From Chromobacterium alkanivorans (GTDB lineage Bacteria > Pseudomonadota > Gammaproteobacteria > Burkholderiales > Chromobacteriaceae), in contig NZ_JAFHKL010000017.1 of assembly GCF_016937655.1 (NCBI RefSeq), positions 1-64,000 on the forward strand: a stretch of 64,000 nt of DNA, written 5' to 3'. The position numbers were made by a program, and so were the translations under genes. This document shows positions 27,705-37,075 of the stretch, piece after piece; within the stretch, counting starts at the first letter, position 1; every line of letters starts with the position of its first letter. The notes below the pieces were generated by a model, which did no database searches, was not told the DNA's origin, and was given only the letters and a program-made list of their open reading frames with translations.

Positions 27705-29598
27705 GAGCGGCTTTCGGTAGATGCAAGATGAAGCTGGCGCCGTGCGGCCAGTTCGGGTCCAGACCCAGTTCGCCGCCGTGCTGGACAGCGATGCGCCGCG
27801 CCAGATGCAGGCCCAGCCCCAGGCCTGGGCGGTTGCTGGTTTCCGCCAGCCGGGTGAAGCGCTGGAAGATCGCTTCCTCCTGGCCCGGCGCGATGCCGGG
27901 GCCGTGGTCGCTGATCTGCCAGACGATGTGCTCGGCCAGGCGGTGGACGCCGATCTGGATCGGCGTGTCCGGATGCGCGTATTTCAGGGCGTTTTCCATC
28001 AGGTTCTGCAGCAGCACCGACAACAGCTGCGCGTCGCCGCAGAGCGGCATGAGCGTCCCGTCGCTTTGCAGCCGGAATCGCCGCTGCTCGTCGGCGTCCA
28101 GCTGTTCCAGGCTGTGGCGGGTCAGTTCCAGCAAGTCCAGCGATTGCGCGTGCAGCCCGGCGTCGCTCACATCGGCGCGGCCGTGTTGTTCGGCCAGCCG
28201 CATCAATTCCTGCATCCGCAGCAGCGCGCGCTGAATGCGCTCGTGGCGGGCCTGGCGCTGCGCCAGCACCGTCGGCGCCGGCCCGTCCTCCTCCAGCAGG
28301 CGCAGGCTGCTGCTGGCGGCGTCGATGATGGCCACCGGGGTGCGGATTTCATGTGTGATCATCGCCAAGAGATCGGTCTGCTCCTCGCGCGCCTCGCGCT
28401 GGCGCAGGCTGTCGGCCTGGGCCTGGCTGGCCTGGTGCAGCGCCTCGATGCGTTCGCGCTCCAGCGTGCGCATGCGCAGGAACAGGCCGATGTAGAGCAG
28501 GGTGATCGGCGGCAGATCGGCCAGCCGGCCGTATTCCTGGATCCAGGACTGATAAGGAATGTGCCCCAGATGAAATAGCAGCGCGGGGATGTTGAGCGCC
28601 AGATTGGTGGGCAGGTGCAGCGCGATCAGGCGGTCGCCGCTGTCGTTGCGCCGCCACAGACGCCAGCAGACCGGCAGGGTCAGCAGATTGATGCCGATGA
28701 CGGCGTAGAGCGTGAGGGGGATGCTGTAGGCCAGGCCGAACGGCCAGAACAGCGCGCACAACACGGTGGCGGCGCCGGTGGCGGCCTGCAGCTGGTAGAG
28801 CCGGTAAGTGCGCGGGTAGTCGCGCTTCAGCTCCAGCAGGTGGGCGAAGTAGGCGCAGCCCAGGATGACGGCGGCGCCCAGGCCGACGTAATTGCACAGC
28901 AGCGCGATCTTGGGCTGTTCCGGAAACAGCAGCAGCCGGGCCATGCCGTCGGTGGCGAAGCGGTGGCAGGCCACCGCCAGGATGTAGCCGAACAGCTTGG
29001 CGTGCTGCGCCCTGCGGGTGATCAGCCAGGCGGCCAGCGCGATCAGCACCATGCTCAGCATATAGCCGTAGATCAGGCCCAGTTGCAGCATGCGTTCGTT
29101 GTGGTGGGCGATCAGATCCGGCTCGCTCCACAGCCGCGGCTGCGCGTTCAGCGCCAGCGACTGGATCTTGACGAACACCGTCTGTTCGCGCGGCTGCAGG
29201 GAAAAGCTGGCGGCCATCAGCGGCAGCTCCATCGCGGACATCGGCCGCCAGGAGCCGATGTCCTGCCGCCGCCAGCCGCCGTCGGGCAAGGGCTGGAATA
29301 AGCTTAGGCGGGCCAAATAGCTGGGGATCAGCTCCAGCCAGGGCCGCGGCGGCAAATCACGCAGCTGGAGCCGCAGCCAGCAGGTGTCGTGGCCGTAGCC
29401 GCGCGCCAGTTTGCCGTCGGGCAGCGGCTGGAAGCGCGTTTGCCAGCCGGGGCCGGCAATTTGATCGATGTCGAGACCGGCGTCGGCGCTGCAAAAGGCG
29501 CTGGCGTCCCGTTCGCTGAACGGGCGGAAGCCGGCTTGCGCCGCGTTGACGGCGAAGAGCAGGCATAGCAATAGCAAGATCGGCAACGCGCGAGGCAT
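27682..29598 (-). CDS. 7TMR-DISM sensor histidine kinase
   Basis: A 638-aa membrane kinase: signal peptide (LPILLLLCLLFAVNAAQA), periplasmic 7TMR-DISMED2-like domain (about residues 25-165, CWLRLQLRDLPPRPWLELIP), seven predicted membrane helices (about 175-375), a short coiled coil, HisKA (phospho-acceptor in LLAMITHEIRTPVAIIDAAS), and HATPase_c (LMENALKYAH, ISDHGPGIAPG, GLGLGLHLA). DISM receptors are thought to sense carbohydrates or other small ligands; the actual signal is unknown. It partners with the overlapping response regulator. Confidence 0.92.
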   Translation of the reverse strand: MPRALPILLLLCLLFAVNAAQAGFRPFSERDASAFCSADAGLDIDQIAGPGWQTRFQPLPDGKLARGYGHDTCWLRLQLRDLPPRPWLELIPSYLARLSLFQPLPDGGWRRQDIGSWRPMSAMELPLMAASFSLQPREQTVFVKIQSLALNAQPRLWSEPDLIAHHNERMLQLGLIYGYMLSMVLIALAAWLITRRAQHAKLFGYILAVACHRFATDGMARLLLFPEQPKIALLCNYVGLGAAVILGCAYFAHLLELKRDYPRTYRLYQLQAATGAATVLCALFWPFGLAYSIPLTLYAVIGINLLTLPVCWRLWRRNDSGDRLIALHLPTNLALNIPALLFHLGHIPYQSWIQEYGRLADLPPITLLYIGLFLRMRTLERERIEALHQASQAQADSLRQREAREEQTDLLAMITHEIRTPVAIIDAASSSLRLLEEDGPAPTVLAQRQARHERIQRALLRMQELMRLAEQHGRADVSDAGLHAQSLDLLELTRHSLEQLDADEQRRFRLQSDGTLMPLCGDAQLLSVLLQNLMENALKYAHPDTPIQIGVHRLAEHIVWQISDHGPGIAPGQEEAIFQRFTRLAETSNRPGLGLGLHLARRIAVQHGGELGLDPNWPHGASFILHLPKAAHDAHSLA

Positions 29599-29663
29599 GG
29601 CTAAGCGGGGCGTGGTCTCAGATGGGCCGACATTGTGACGGCAATGTCATTTTTTGTCAGCGC

Positions 29664-29699
29664 TTACGCCAAAAATTAAAACAGATATCGTTGGCGTAA
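29664..29699. promoter_or_regulatory. Perfect 9-bp inverted repeat upstream of the kinase operon
   Basis: TTACGCCAA (29664-29672) and TTGGCGTAA (29691-29699) are perfect complements separated by an 18-base AT-rich spacer. A second, smaller inverted repeat, GACATTG-N6-CAATGTC, lies nearer the kinase start (about 29632-29651). Spacing and position suggest an operator or promoter region for the minus-strand operon. Confidence 0.5.
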
Positions 29700-29772
29700 T
29701 GAAAGATGACTTTGTAATGATAGGCGCAGGCGGACGGTTTTCTCCGTTCGTCGCTTGGGGGCAGGTCCGAAT

Positions 29773-30228
29773 TCAGCGCCGCAGCAAGAACAAGCCGACC
29801 AGGAGCACCAGCGCGCCCACGGCCTGGGCCAGCCACGCCGACCAGTGCTTGCCCGGCTCCAGGCAGGCTTCCTCGGGGTTTTGCGGGTTGTAGAACACCG
29901 GCACGGCTTGGCCCGCCGGATAGCGCTGCACGATCTCGCGCGCCTGTTGGTCGCTGCCGCCGTAGCCGGGATTGGGGAAGCGCAGCCGCTCGGCGCGGTA
30001 GACGCGGTCGGCCACGCGGTATTCATAGCGCACGACGGCGCGGTATTCCCTGCGGTCCGAGCTGTCGCCGCCGCGCGCATGGCGCCAGTCCACTTCGCTG
30101 GAGACGATGTTGCCGACGACGCTGGGCCAGCCGACGGCCTGTTGCGCCTTGGCGGACTGCTGCCACAGGTAGACGGAAATGGCCAAGCCGACGGCGATGA
30201 CCAGCAGGGCGATGACTTTTTCGCTCAT
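29773..30228 (-). CDS. DUF3592 membrane protein (second of a pair)
   Basis: A 151-aa protein with a membrane helix at each end (about residues 5-22 and 133-150) enclosing a DUF3592-type extracytoplasmic domain: VVGNIVSSEVDWRHARGGDS, YEYRVADRVYRAERLRF, then QRYPAGQAVPVFYNPQNPEE. Function is unknown. Its start overlaps the stop of the preceding DUF3592 gene by four bases, indicating translational coupling. It appears to be last in the algH-ruvX operon. Confidence 0.82.
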   Translation of the reverse strand: MSEKVIALLVIAVGLAISVYLWQQSAKAQQAVGWPSVVGNIVSSEVDWRHARGGDSSDRREYRAVVRYEYRVADRVYRAERLRFPNPGYGGSDQQAREIVQRYPAGQAVPVFYNPQNPEEACLEPGKHWSAWLAQAVGALVLLVGLFLLRR

Positions 30229-30743
30229 GGGGCGCGGATGCCTCGCTGAACGCGCCGGCGCGGCAGCGGCAGCTTGGCCCGCAGCCGATACAGCAGCGCC
30301 CAGCCGAACAGCGCGCTCAGCGCCGCCAGGATGAATTTGGCGCTGCCGATGTCGCTGTCGCCGCCCTTGATCAGCACGGATTCGGCCGGGCTGCGCGGAT
30401 TGTAGTAGACGGTGATCGCCTTGCCGGCGGGAAAGCGCCGCGTCAGGTCGTCGGCGTTGCTGCGGTCGCCGGGCAGGGCGTTGTCGACGGCGAACAGCCG
30501 GTCGCTGTGGTAGACTTGGCCGCGCACCGTGTACAGGTATTGCACATGCGGCTGCCAGTAGAGCTGATCGGGGTGCTCGGCGTTGGACACCACCAGCATG
30601 CGGCTACTCTCCACGTGGCCCGGCGCGTTGCGCCATTCGCGCAATTGATGGCTGGGCGTCAGCAAGACCGCGATCAGCCCCAGCAGGCTGGCGAGAAAGG
30701 CCAGCATCAGCGCGCTGACCCGGGCTTGCGGCGAGAATTTCAT
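30225..30743 (-). CDS. DUF3592 membrane protein (first of a pair)
   Basis: A 172-aa paralogue of the next gene with the same plan: N-terminal helix (about residues 10-30), DUF3592 core (GHVESSRMLVVSNAEHPDQL, VQYLYTVRGQVYHSDRLF, RRFPAGKAITVYYNPRSPAE) and a C-terminal helix (about 133-153), then a basic tail. The pair probably arose by tandem duplication. It starts eight bases after ruvX ends. Confidence 0.82.
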   Translation of the reverse strand: MKFSPQARVSALMLAFLASLLGLIAVLLTPSHQLREWRNAPGHVESSRMLVVSNAEHPDQLYWQPHVQYLYTVRGQVYHSDRLFAVDNALPGDRSNADDLTRRFPAGKAITVYYNPRSPAESVLIKGGDSDIGSAKFILAALSALFGWALLYRLRAKLPLPRRRVQRGIRAP

Positions 30744-30750
30744 GATGGGA

Positions 30751-31179
30751 TCAGACGGCTTGGCCGGGGTGCTCGAACCAGGTCAGCAGAATGGCCTGGG
30801 CCGCCACCTGATCCAGCGCCGGCTTCTGCTTGCGGCCGCGCACGCCGGCCTCTTCCAGCATGGATTCGGCCACCACCGAGGTCAGCCGTTCGTCCACCAG
30901 CCATACCGGCAGGCCGTAGCGGCCCTTGAGCCGGTTGGCGAAGCGGCGCGCCAGCTGCGTCATCTGGTGCTCGGTGCCGTCGATGTGCATCGGCAGCCCC
31001 ACCACCAGCTGCGCCGGCCGCCATTCCTCTATCAGCGCGGCGATGGCGGCGAAGCGCGCGTCGTTGATTTCCGTGTCTATGGTCAGCAGCGGGTGGGGAA
31101 TGCCGAGCAGGGTTTCCCCGACGGCGACGCCGATGCGGCGCTCGCCGAAGTCGAATGCCAAGGCGCAACCTTCAGGCAT
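30751..31179 (-). CDS. ruvX: RuvX/YqgF-type Holliday junction resolvase homologue
   Basis: A 142-aa RNase H-fold protein of the YqgF family, implicated in 16S rRNA 5' processing and proposed as a Holliday junction resolvase. Motifs: [15 protein letters not shown] with the first acidic residue, [29 protein letters not shown] with the second, and [15 protein letters not shown] with the third. Start ATG 31179 overlaps the algH stop codon; an in-frame ATG three codons earlier (31188) is also possible. algH-ruvX linkage is common in proteobacteria. Confidence 0.9.
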   Translation of the reverse strand: MPEGCALAFDFGERRIGVAVGETLLGIPHPLLTIDTEINDARFAAIAALIEEWRPAQLVVGLPMHIDGTEHQMTQLARRFANRLKGRYGLPVWLVDERLTSVVAESMLEEAGVRGRKQKPALDQVAAQAILLTWFEHPGQAV

Positions 31180-31735
31180 GGCCGACATCCGTGGACAGCA
31201 GGGAGGGGTCGAAGCCCAGCAGCGCCATCGCGGCGTCGTAGCGCTCTTCGCAGGGCAGGCCGAAGATGATGTCCGGCCGCGCTGGCACCGTCAGCCAGCC
31301 GTTGTCGGCGATTTCCTGCTCCAGCTGGCCGGCGCTCCAGCCGGAATAACCCAGCGTGATCAGCATGCGGTCCGGCTGCTTGTGGTTTTCGGACACCGCT
31401 ATCAACACGTCCTTGGACGTGGTCAGCGCGATGTCGTCGGTGACCAGCAGGCTGGACTGCCAATTGCCCACCGGCATGTGCAGCACGAAGCCGCGATCCG
31501 GCTGCACCGGGCCGCCGAAGTAGATCGGCTCGGCGCGGAGCGAGTCGCCGTCCAGCGGCAGATCGATCTGATCGAACAACTGCGCCATGGCGATGCCGGA
31601 AGGCTTGTTGACGATCAGGCCCATGGCGCCGTGCTCGCCGTGCTCGCAGACGAAGACCAGCGAGCGCGAGAACAGCGGGTCCGCCATATTGGGCATGGCG
31701 ATCAAGAATTGATTGGACAACGATAGCGGTTCCAT
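31172..31735 (-). CDS. algH: AlgH/UPF0301 family protein
   Basis: A 187-aa protein matching AlgH/UPF0301 (YqgE): [56 protein letters not shown], and [20 protein letters not shown]. Despite the name from alginate regulation in Pseudomonas, its molecular role is unclear. It is the first gene of the algH-ruvX-DUF3592 operon and is divergent from smc. Confidence 0.9.
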   Translation of the reverse strand: MEPLSLSNQFLIAMPNMADPLFSRSLVFVCEHGEHGAMGLIVNKPSGIAMAQLFDQIDLPLDGDSLRAEPIYFGGPVQPDRGFVLHMPVGNWQSSLLVTDDIALTTSKDVLIAVSENHKQPDRMLITLGYSGWSAGQLEQEIADNGWLTVPARPDIIFGLPCEERYDAAMALLGFDPSLLSTDVGHA

Positions 31736-31830
31736 GCGGCCATTATGGCATAAGTCGGCAGGCCGGGTAGATGCGGCTGCGCGACGCGCAACAGCGCCGC
31801 GCGCGACGCGCGGTCGGCGCGGGCAACTGC

Positions 31831-31836
31831 TAAAAT
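31831..31836 (+). promoter_or_regulatory. Likely -10 box for smc
   Basis: TAAAAT lies 33 bases upstream of the smc start in the algH-smc divergent region. No convincing -35 accompanies it. The surrounding DNA is rich in CGCGCG alternation. Confidence 0.4.
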
Positions 31837-31868
31837 GCCGATTTTCGCCCAGCCATTGCGAGGACATC

Positions 31869-34800
31869 TTGCGTCTCACCCACATCAAGCTTGCCGGTTT
31901 CAAGTCATTCGTCGATCCCACCAGCATTGCCGTGCCCGGCCAACTGGTGGCGGTGATCGGCCCCAATGGCTGCGGCAAGTCCAATGTGATAGACGCGGTG
32001 CGCTGGGTATTGGGCGAGTCCTCGGCCAAGCAGCTGCGCGGCGAATCGATGCAGGACGTGATCTTCAACGGCTCGTCCACGCGCAAGCCGGTCAGCCGCG
32101 CCTCGGTGGAACTGGTGTTCGACAACGGCGACGGCGCGCTCACCGGCGCCTGGGGCCAGTACGCGGAAGTGGCGATCAAGCGGGTGCTGACCCGCCAGGG
32201 CGAATCCAGCTACTTCATCAACAATCAGCAGGTGCGCCGCCGCGACATCACCGATCTATTCCTCGGCACCGGCGTCGGCGCGCGCGGCTACGCGGTGATC
32301 GAGCAGGGCATGATCTCGCGCATCATCGAGGCGCGGCCGGAAGAACTGCGCGCCTATCTGGAAGAAGCGGCCGGCGTGTCCAAGTACAAGGAGCGCCGCC
32401 GCGAGACCGAACACCGCATCGCCGACACCCGCGCCAATCTGGAACGCATCGCTGACTTGCGGCAGGAACTGGAGCGCCAGGTGGAGCGCTTGTCCGAGCA
32501 GGCCGAAGTGGCCGCTCAATACCACGATCTGCGCGGCGCGCTGACGCACAAGCAAAACCTGCTGGCCCTGGCGCGGCGCGAAGAGGCTGCGCGCAACGAG
32601 GCGGCGGCGCGCGCCGAACTGGCGCGCATCGAAACCGAAGAGGCGGCGCTGGAAGCGGCGGTCACCCACGTGGAGGCCGAATCCGAAACCGTGCGCGAAA
32701 GCCATTTCGCCGCCAGCGACGAAGTGCACGAGGCGCAGCAGCGCTTGTTCGAGGCCAACGCCCAGCTGGCGCGGCTGGAAGAGGCGCAGCGCCACCGCGA
32801 GCAGAACCGCGCCCGCGTGGACCGCGAACTGGGCTCGGTGCGCACCGAGCGTCAGGTGCTGGCCGAAAGCCGCGGTCAGGTGAGGGCCGAACTGGACGAC
32901 TGGCTGCCGCGGCGCGAAGAGGCGCAGATGCGTTTGGAAGAGGCGCAGATGACGCTGGAGGACGGCGCCGACGAACTGCCCACCGCCGAGGCGGAATACC
33001 GCGCCATCGAACAACAGTTGAACGGGCTGACCGCGCAGCAGGCCAAACTCAGCCGGGATCGGGACCTGGCGCGTCAGAACGGCGAGCATCAGCGCCGCAG
33101 CCTGGAGCAGCTGTCCGGCCGCGAGGACGCGCTGCGGCGCGAACTGAGCGACCTGAACCTGCCGGATCAGGCGCGGCAGCAGGCCGCCGCCGCCGAAGTC
33201 GAGCGCGCGCGCGGCGCGCTGGAGACGGTGCGGAGCCGGCTGGTGGCCGACGAGGCCAAGCAGGCCGACCTGGCCGCCGAACGGGAAAAACTGGACGAAC
33301 AACTGGCCGCGCTGCGCGGCGAACAGGCGCGGGCCGAGGCCGAGGCCGCCGCGCTGGCCGGCATGCTGGCGCGCGAGGCGGCCAGCGAGCAACTGGACGG
33401 CTGGCTGCAGCGCCGGGGCCTGGCCGAGGCGCCGCAGCTGTGGCAGAGCCTGCAAGTGGAGCCCAAGTGGCAGCCGGCGCTGGAAGCGGCGCTGGGCAAA
33501 CGCCTGGCCGCGCGCGCCGCCGCGCTGCAAGGCGAATTGCCGCCGGCGGCGCTGGCGCTGGCGGACGGCGCGGCGGCGCGAGACTGGACGGCGGAGCGCC
33601 CGTGGCCGACGCTGCTGCAACAGCTGCGCGCCGCCCAGCCCTTCCAGGCCGCGCTGCAGGACTGGCTGGCCGGCGTTTATCTGGCCGATTCGCTGGACGA
33701 GGCGCTGGCCTTACGTGAACAGCTGCCGGCCGGCGCCTGTCTGCTGACGCCGGAAGGCCACCGCGTTTACGCCGCCAGCCTGTGCCTGCACGCCGAAGCC
33801 GGCGGCGACGGCCTGATGGCGCGCAAGGCTTTGCTGGAAGCGGCACAGGCGAGCTTGGAGCGGCTGTCGCCGGAAATCGACGCCATGCAGCGGCGCCGCG
33901 AATCCTTGCAAAGCCGCGGCGCCATGCTGGCCGAGGCGGTGCGCGCGCAAAAGGGCGCGCTGACCCGCCTGGAGGCGGAGCTGAACGCGGCGACGCTGGA
34001 GCACGTCAAGCTGGACCAGGCCGCGCGCCAGGGCGCGGCGCGCTTGGCGGCGATCGAGGCGGAGCGCAGCCGCATCGCCGAAGAAGGCGAACTGGCGCGC
34101 GAGGGCATCGCCGAGGCGGAAATGCTGGGCGAGGAAACGGCGCTGACGCTGGAAGAACTGGCGGTGCAGCTGGAAGACATGCGCGTGGACCGGCTCAACG
34201 CCGAGACCGGCCTGCAGCTGGCGCGCAACAAGACCCGCGACGCCGAGCGCATGCTGCACGAGATCAAGCTGGAAATGAGCACCGCCGAGCAGAAGGTGGC
34301 GGAGCTGGCGCGGCGCGGCCGCGAGCTGGACGAGCGCGACCAGCAACTGGCCGAGCGGCTGGAAACCCTGGCCGAGGAGGCCGAGGCGGTGGAAGAGGCG
34401 GTGCCGGAGGAGGCCTTGCAACTGGCGCTGGCCGAACGCGAACAACGCGAGCACAGCCTGGGCGCGGTGCGCGACCGGCTCAACGGCCTGACCGAAAAAC
34501 TGCGCGAGCTGACCCAGCGCCAACAACAGGCCAACGCCGCCTTGCCGGCGCTGCGCGAAGCGCGCTCGGACTGGCTGCTCAAGCACCAGGAAGCGCGGCT
34601 GGCGATGGAGCGTTTCGCCGAAGAACTGATCAGCGCCGGCGTCGACGAGGCCGCGCTGATGGCGGACCTGAACGAGGCGGTGAAGCCGAACGCGCTGGCC
34701 GCCGAGATCGCGCGGCTGGCGCGCGCGCTGGAAGGCTTGGGCGCGGTCAATCTGGCGGCGCTGGAGGAATTGGACGAGGCCAGGAAGCGCGGCGATTACC

Positions 34801-35354
34801 TGGCGGCCCAGTCCGAGGACCTGAACCAGGCGATGGCGACGCTGGAAGAGGCGATCGCCAAGATAGACGGCGAAACCCGCGAAATGCTGCAAGCCACTTA
34901 CGACGCGGTCAACGCCAAGATGCGCGAGTTCTTCCCCACCTTGTTCGGCGGCGGCCGCGCCGAGCTGGTGCTGACCGGGGAGGACTTGCTGGACGCCGGC
35001 GTGCAGATCATCGCCCAGCCGCCGGGCAAGAAGAACAGCACCATTCATCTGCTGTCCGGCGGCGAAAAGGCGCTGACCGCGATGAGCCTGGTGTTCTCGC
35101 TGTTTTCCCTGAATCCGGCGCCGTTCTGCCTGCTGGACGAGGTGGACGCGCCGCTGGACGACGCCAATACCAGCCGCTTCTGCGATCTGGTCAAGCAGAT
35201 GTCGGAGCGCACCCAGTTTCTCTATATTTCCCATAACCGCCTGACCATGGAAATGGCCGAGCAACTGGTGGGCGTGACCATGCAGGAACAGGGCGTCAGC
35301 CGCATCGTGGCGGTGGACATCGTGAAGGCGCTGAAGATGCGGGAAACCGCCTGA
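31869..35354 (+). CDS. smc: Chromosome partition protein Smc
   Basis: ATPase that compacts and helps segregate the chromosome with ScpA/ScpB. The 1161-aa protein has the N-terminal head with Walker A (VIGPNGCGKSNVIDA), long coiled coils (about residues 170-500 and 640-1000), a hinge between them, and the C-terminal head with the ABC signature (HLLSGGEKALTAMSLVF) and Walker B (FCLLDEVDAPLDDANTSRF). The start is a TTG at 31869 (LRLTHIKLAGFKSF) preceded by GAGGA; the longer frame upstream covers the promoter. In many beta- and gammaproteobacteria zipA and ligA follow directly; here about 3.5 kb intervene. Confidence 0.95.
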   Translation: MRLTHIKLAGFKSFVDPTSIAVPGQLVAVIGPNGCGKSNVIDAVRWVLGESSAKQLRGESMQDVIFNGSSTRKPVSRASVELVFDNGDGALTGAWGQYAEVAIKRVLTRQGESSYFINNQQVRRRDITDLFLGTGVGARGYAVIEQGMISRIIEARPEELRAYLEEAAGVSKYKERRRETEHRIADTRANLERIADLRQELERQVERLSEQAEVAAQYHDLRGALTHKQNLLALARREEAARNEAAARAELARIETEEAALEAAVTHVEAESETVRESHFAASDEVHEAQQRLFEANAQLARLEEAQRHREQNRARVDRELGSVRTERQVLAESRGQVRAELDDWLPRREEAQMRLEEAQMTLEDGADELPTAEAEYRAIEQQLNGLTAQQAKLSRDRDLARQNGEHQRRSLEQLSGREDALRRELSDLNLPDQARQQAAAAEVERARGALETVRSRLVADEAKQADLAAEREKLDEQLAALRGEQARAEAEAAALAGMLAREAASEQLDGWLQRRGLAEAPQLWQSLQVEPKWQPALEAALGKRLAARAAALQGELPPAALALADGAAARDWTAERPWPTLLQQLRAAQPFQAALQDWLAGVYLADSLDEALALREQLPAGACLLTPEGHRVYAASLCLHAEAGGDGLMARKALLEAAQASLERLSPEIDAMQRRRESLQSRGAMLAEAVRAQKGALTRLEAELNAATLEHVKLDQAARQGAARLAAIEAERSRIAEEGELAREGIAEAEMLGEETALTLEELAVQLEDMRVDRLNAETGLQLARNKTRDAERMLHEIKLEMSTAEQKVAELARRGRELDERDQQLAERLETLAEEAEAVEEAVPEEALQLALAEREQREHSLGAVRDRLNGLTEKLRELTQRQQQANAALPALREARSDWLLKHQEARLAMERFAEELISAGVDEAALMADLNEAVKPNALAAEIARLARALEGLGAVNLAALEELDEARKRGDYLAAQSEDLNQAMATLEEAIAKIDGETREMLQATYDAVNAKMREFFPTLFGGGRAELVLTGEDLLDAGVQIIAQPPGKKNSTIHLLSGGEKALTAMSLVFSLFSLNPAPFCLLDEVDAPLDDANTSRFCDLVKQMSERTQFLYISHNRLTMEMAEQLVGVTMQEQGVSRIVAVDIVKALKMRETA

Positions 35355-35498
35355 GACCCTGTTTACGATCTGCGGCGATTCGTCAGACGCGACACGGTGA
35401 GTGGCGCTTCGAAATGCTCGTGTGCCGCTTGTGCATTTCGCTTTTTCGCTTATTTTCGCCTTGTCTCGCCCTGGCTATCGAGATTTTGGGCAGGGGCT
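35354..35498 (+). repeat. MITE-like intergenic repeat, copy B
   Basis: It starts on the last base of the smc stop codon with AGACCCTGTTTACGATCTG. It shares CTTCGAAATGCTCGTGT, TTTCGCTTTTTCGCT and TTTTCGCCTTGTCTCGCCC with copies A and C, in the same orientation as C. The right end (near GATTTTGGGCAGGGGCT) has lost complementarity with the left end, so this copy looks decayed. Confidence 0.75.
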
Positions 35499-35687
35499 TG
35501 GTTTCGCGGTCAAGCCCGCTTGGTAGCGGCAGGGTTTTGTTAGCCCTTATTTAAATAGACGGGTGCGAACTATCTCCGTCAGTTACAGTTTGACGGCGCG
35601 CAAACCGACGCGCGCGCGCGGATGGCATACTGCGCAGCTTCCCGGCGGCAACGGCCGCCGGGCGATATCGTTGCTGGATGAATGGGC
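35499..35687. other. Intergenic leader of the NNP porter gene
   Basis: No gene is supported here. It contains an AT-rich stretch (TTATTTAAATAG near 35548), and a perfect 9-bp hairpin with an AACG loop (CCCGGCGGC 35641-35649 / GCCGCCGGG 35654-35662), about 20 bases ahead of the porter's start codons. The hairpin is followed by CGATATCG and not by Ts, so it is probably a leader structure rather than a terminator. Confidence 0.5.
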
Positions 35688-37067
35688 ATGACCGTAAGCA
35701 TCAAGCGTTGGGAACCTGAAAACCCTATCTTCTGGCTGCGCCGCGGGCGGCGCATCGCCAATCGCAATCTCTGGCTGTCCGTCCTGTCGCTGCACCTGAA
35801 CTTCAATATCTGGATGATGTGGAGCATGGTGGTGGTCAACCTGCCGGCGGTTGGCTTCGCGCTCAGCAATCAGCAGCAGTTTCTGCTGGTGTCGATTCCG
35901 CCGCTGGTCGGCGCCTTGATGCGGCTGCTGTATTCGTGGATCTGGAGCTGGGTGGGCGGCGGCCTGTGGCTGGGCATTTCCACCTTGCTGCTTTTGCTGC
36001 CGGCCTTGGGCGTGGCCTCGGTGGTACAGGACATTTCGACGCCTTTCCCCATCCTGCTGCTGGTGTCCGGCCTGTGCGGCATAGGCGGCGGCGCCAGCGC
36101 CTCCCATCTGTCCAACACCAGTTTCTTCTTCCCCAAGGCGGCCAAGGGGCTGGCGATGGGACTAAACGCCGGCCTCGGCAATCTGGGCGTGTCGGTGGCG
36201 CAGCTGGCCATCCCGGTGGCCATCCTGCTGCCCTTGTTCGGCGCGGCGGGGGGCGGGCCGCAGATCTGGGGCGTAGGCGGCGCCGTGCATCCGGTATGGC
36301 TGCAGAACGCCGGCTATCTATGGCTGCCCTTCATCGTCGTCATCGCGCTGGCCTGCCTGCTGTACGCGCACGACCTGCCCAAGCTGCGCATCACCCCGCA
36401 TGACCAGCTGGACGCGATGCGCGATCCGCACACCTGGTATATCTGCCTGCTGTACATGGGCAGCTACGGCACCTTCCTCGGTTTCGCCGCCGCCTTTCCG
36501 CTGCTGGCGCGCAATATGTTTCCGCTGATCGACGTCACCCCCTACGCCTTCATCGGGCCCATGGTCTGCGCCTTGTCGCGGCCCTTGGGCGGCTGGATGG
36601 GCGATCATATCGGCGGCGGCATCGCCACCATGCTCAGCAACGGGGTGATGGCGCTGGCCACCGTCGGCGTTTACCTGAGCATGCCCTCGGCCGGCAATGG
36701 CGGTTCGTTCTGGCTGTTCCTCGCCATGTTCCAGCTGATTTTCTTCGCCGCCGGCGTGGGCAACGGCTCTTCCTTCCAGTTGGCGCCCAAGGTCTTTCTG
36801 CTGCAGGCCGGCCAGCGGGCCAAGGCCGCCGGCCTGGACGTCGCCGAGGCCTATGCGCGCGGCGGCCGCCGCGGCGCGTCGGCGATGAACGTCAGCTCGG
36901 TGATGGCGGCGTTCGGCGGTTTCGTGATTCCCAAATCCTTCGGCAGCGCCTTGGCCGCCTTCGGCAGTTTCCTGCCGGCCTTCGGCATGTTCTTCGTGTT
37001 CTATCTGGTGTCCATGCTGGTGGCCTGGTGGCAGTACAGCCGGCCGGGCAGCCGGATGCGCTGCTGA
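35688..37067 (+). CDS. NarK/NasA-type nitrate/nitrite porter (MFS, NNP family)
   Basis: A 459-aa, roughly 12-helix major facilitator of the nitrate-nitrite porter family. Support: NRNLWLSVLSLHLNFNIWMM, IPPLVGALMRLLYSW, the NNP signature region GIGGGASASHLSNTSFFFPK then AAKGLAMGLNAGLGNLGVS, and its second-half counterpart ending in FGGFVIPKSFGSALAAFGSF. The family exchanges nitrite for nitrate or imports nitrate. No nitrate reductase genes are nearby, so it is an orphan transporter and the substrate is inferred. ATG 35688 (GGATGA eight bases upstream) is preferred; ATG 35682 is possible. Confidence 0.85.
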   Translation: MTVSIKRWEPENPIFWLRRGRRIANRNLWLSVLSLHLNFNIWMMWSMVVVNLPAVGFALSNQQQFLLVSIPPLVGALMRLLYSWIWSWVGGGLWLGISTLLLLLPALGVASVVQDISTPFPILLLVSGLCGIGGGASASHLSNTSFFFPKAAKGLAMGLNAGLGNLGVSVAQLAIPVAILLPLFGAAGGGPQIWGVGGAVHPVWLQNAGYLWLPFIVVIALACLLYAHDLPKLRITPHDQLDAMRDPHTWYICLLYMGSYGTFLGFAAAFPLLARNMFPLIDVTPYAFIGPMVCALSRPLGGWMGDHIGGGIATMLSNGVMALATVGVYLSMPSAGNGGSFWLFLAMFQLIFFAAGVGNGSSFQLAPKVFLLQAGQRAKAAGLDVAEAYARGGRRGASAMNVSSVMAAFGGFVIPKSFGSALAAFGSFLPAFGMFFVFYLVSMLVAWWQYSRPGSRMRC

Positions 37068-37075
37068 GGCGAGAG

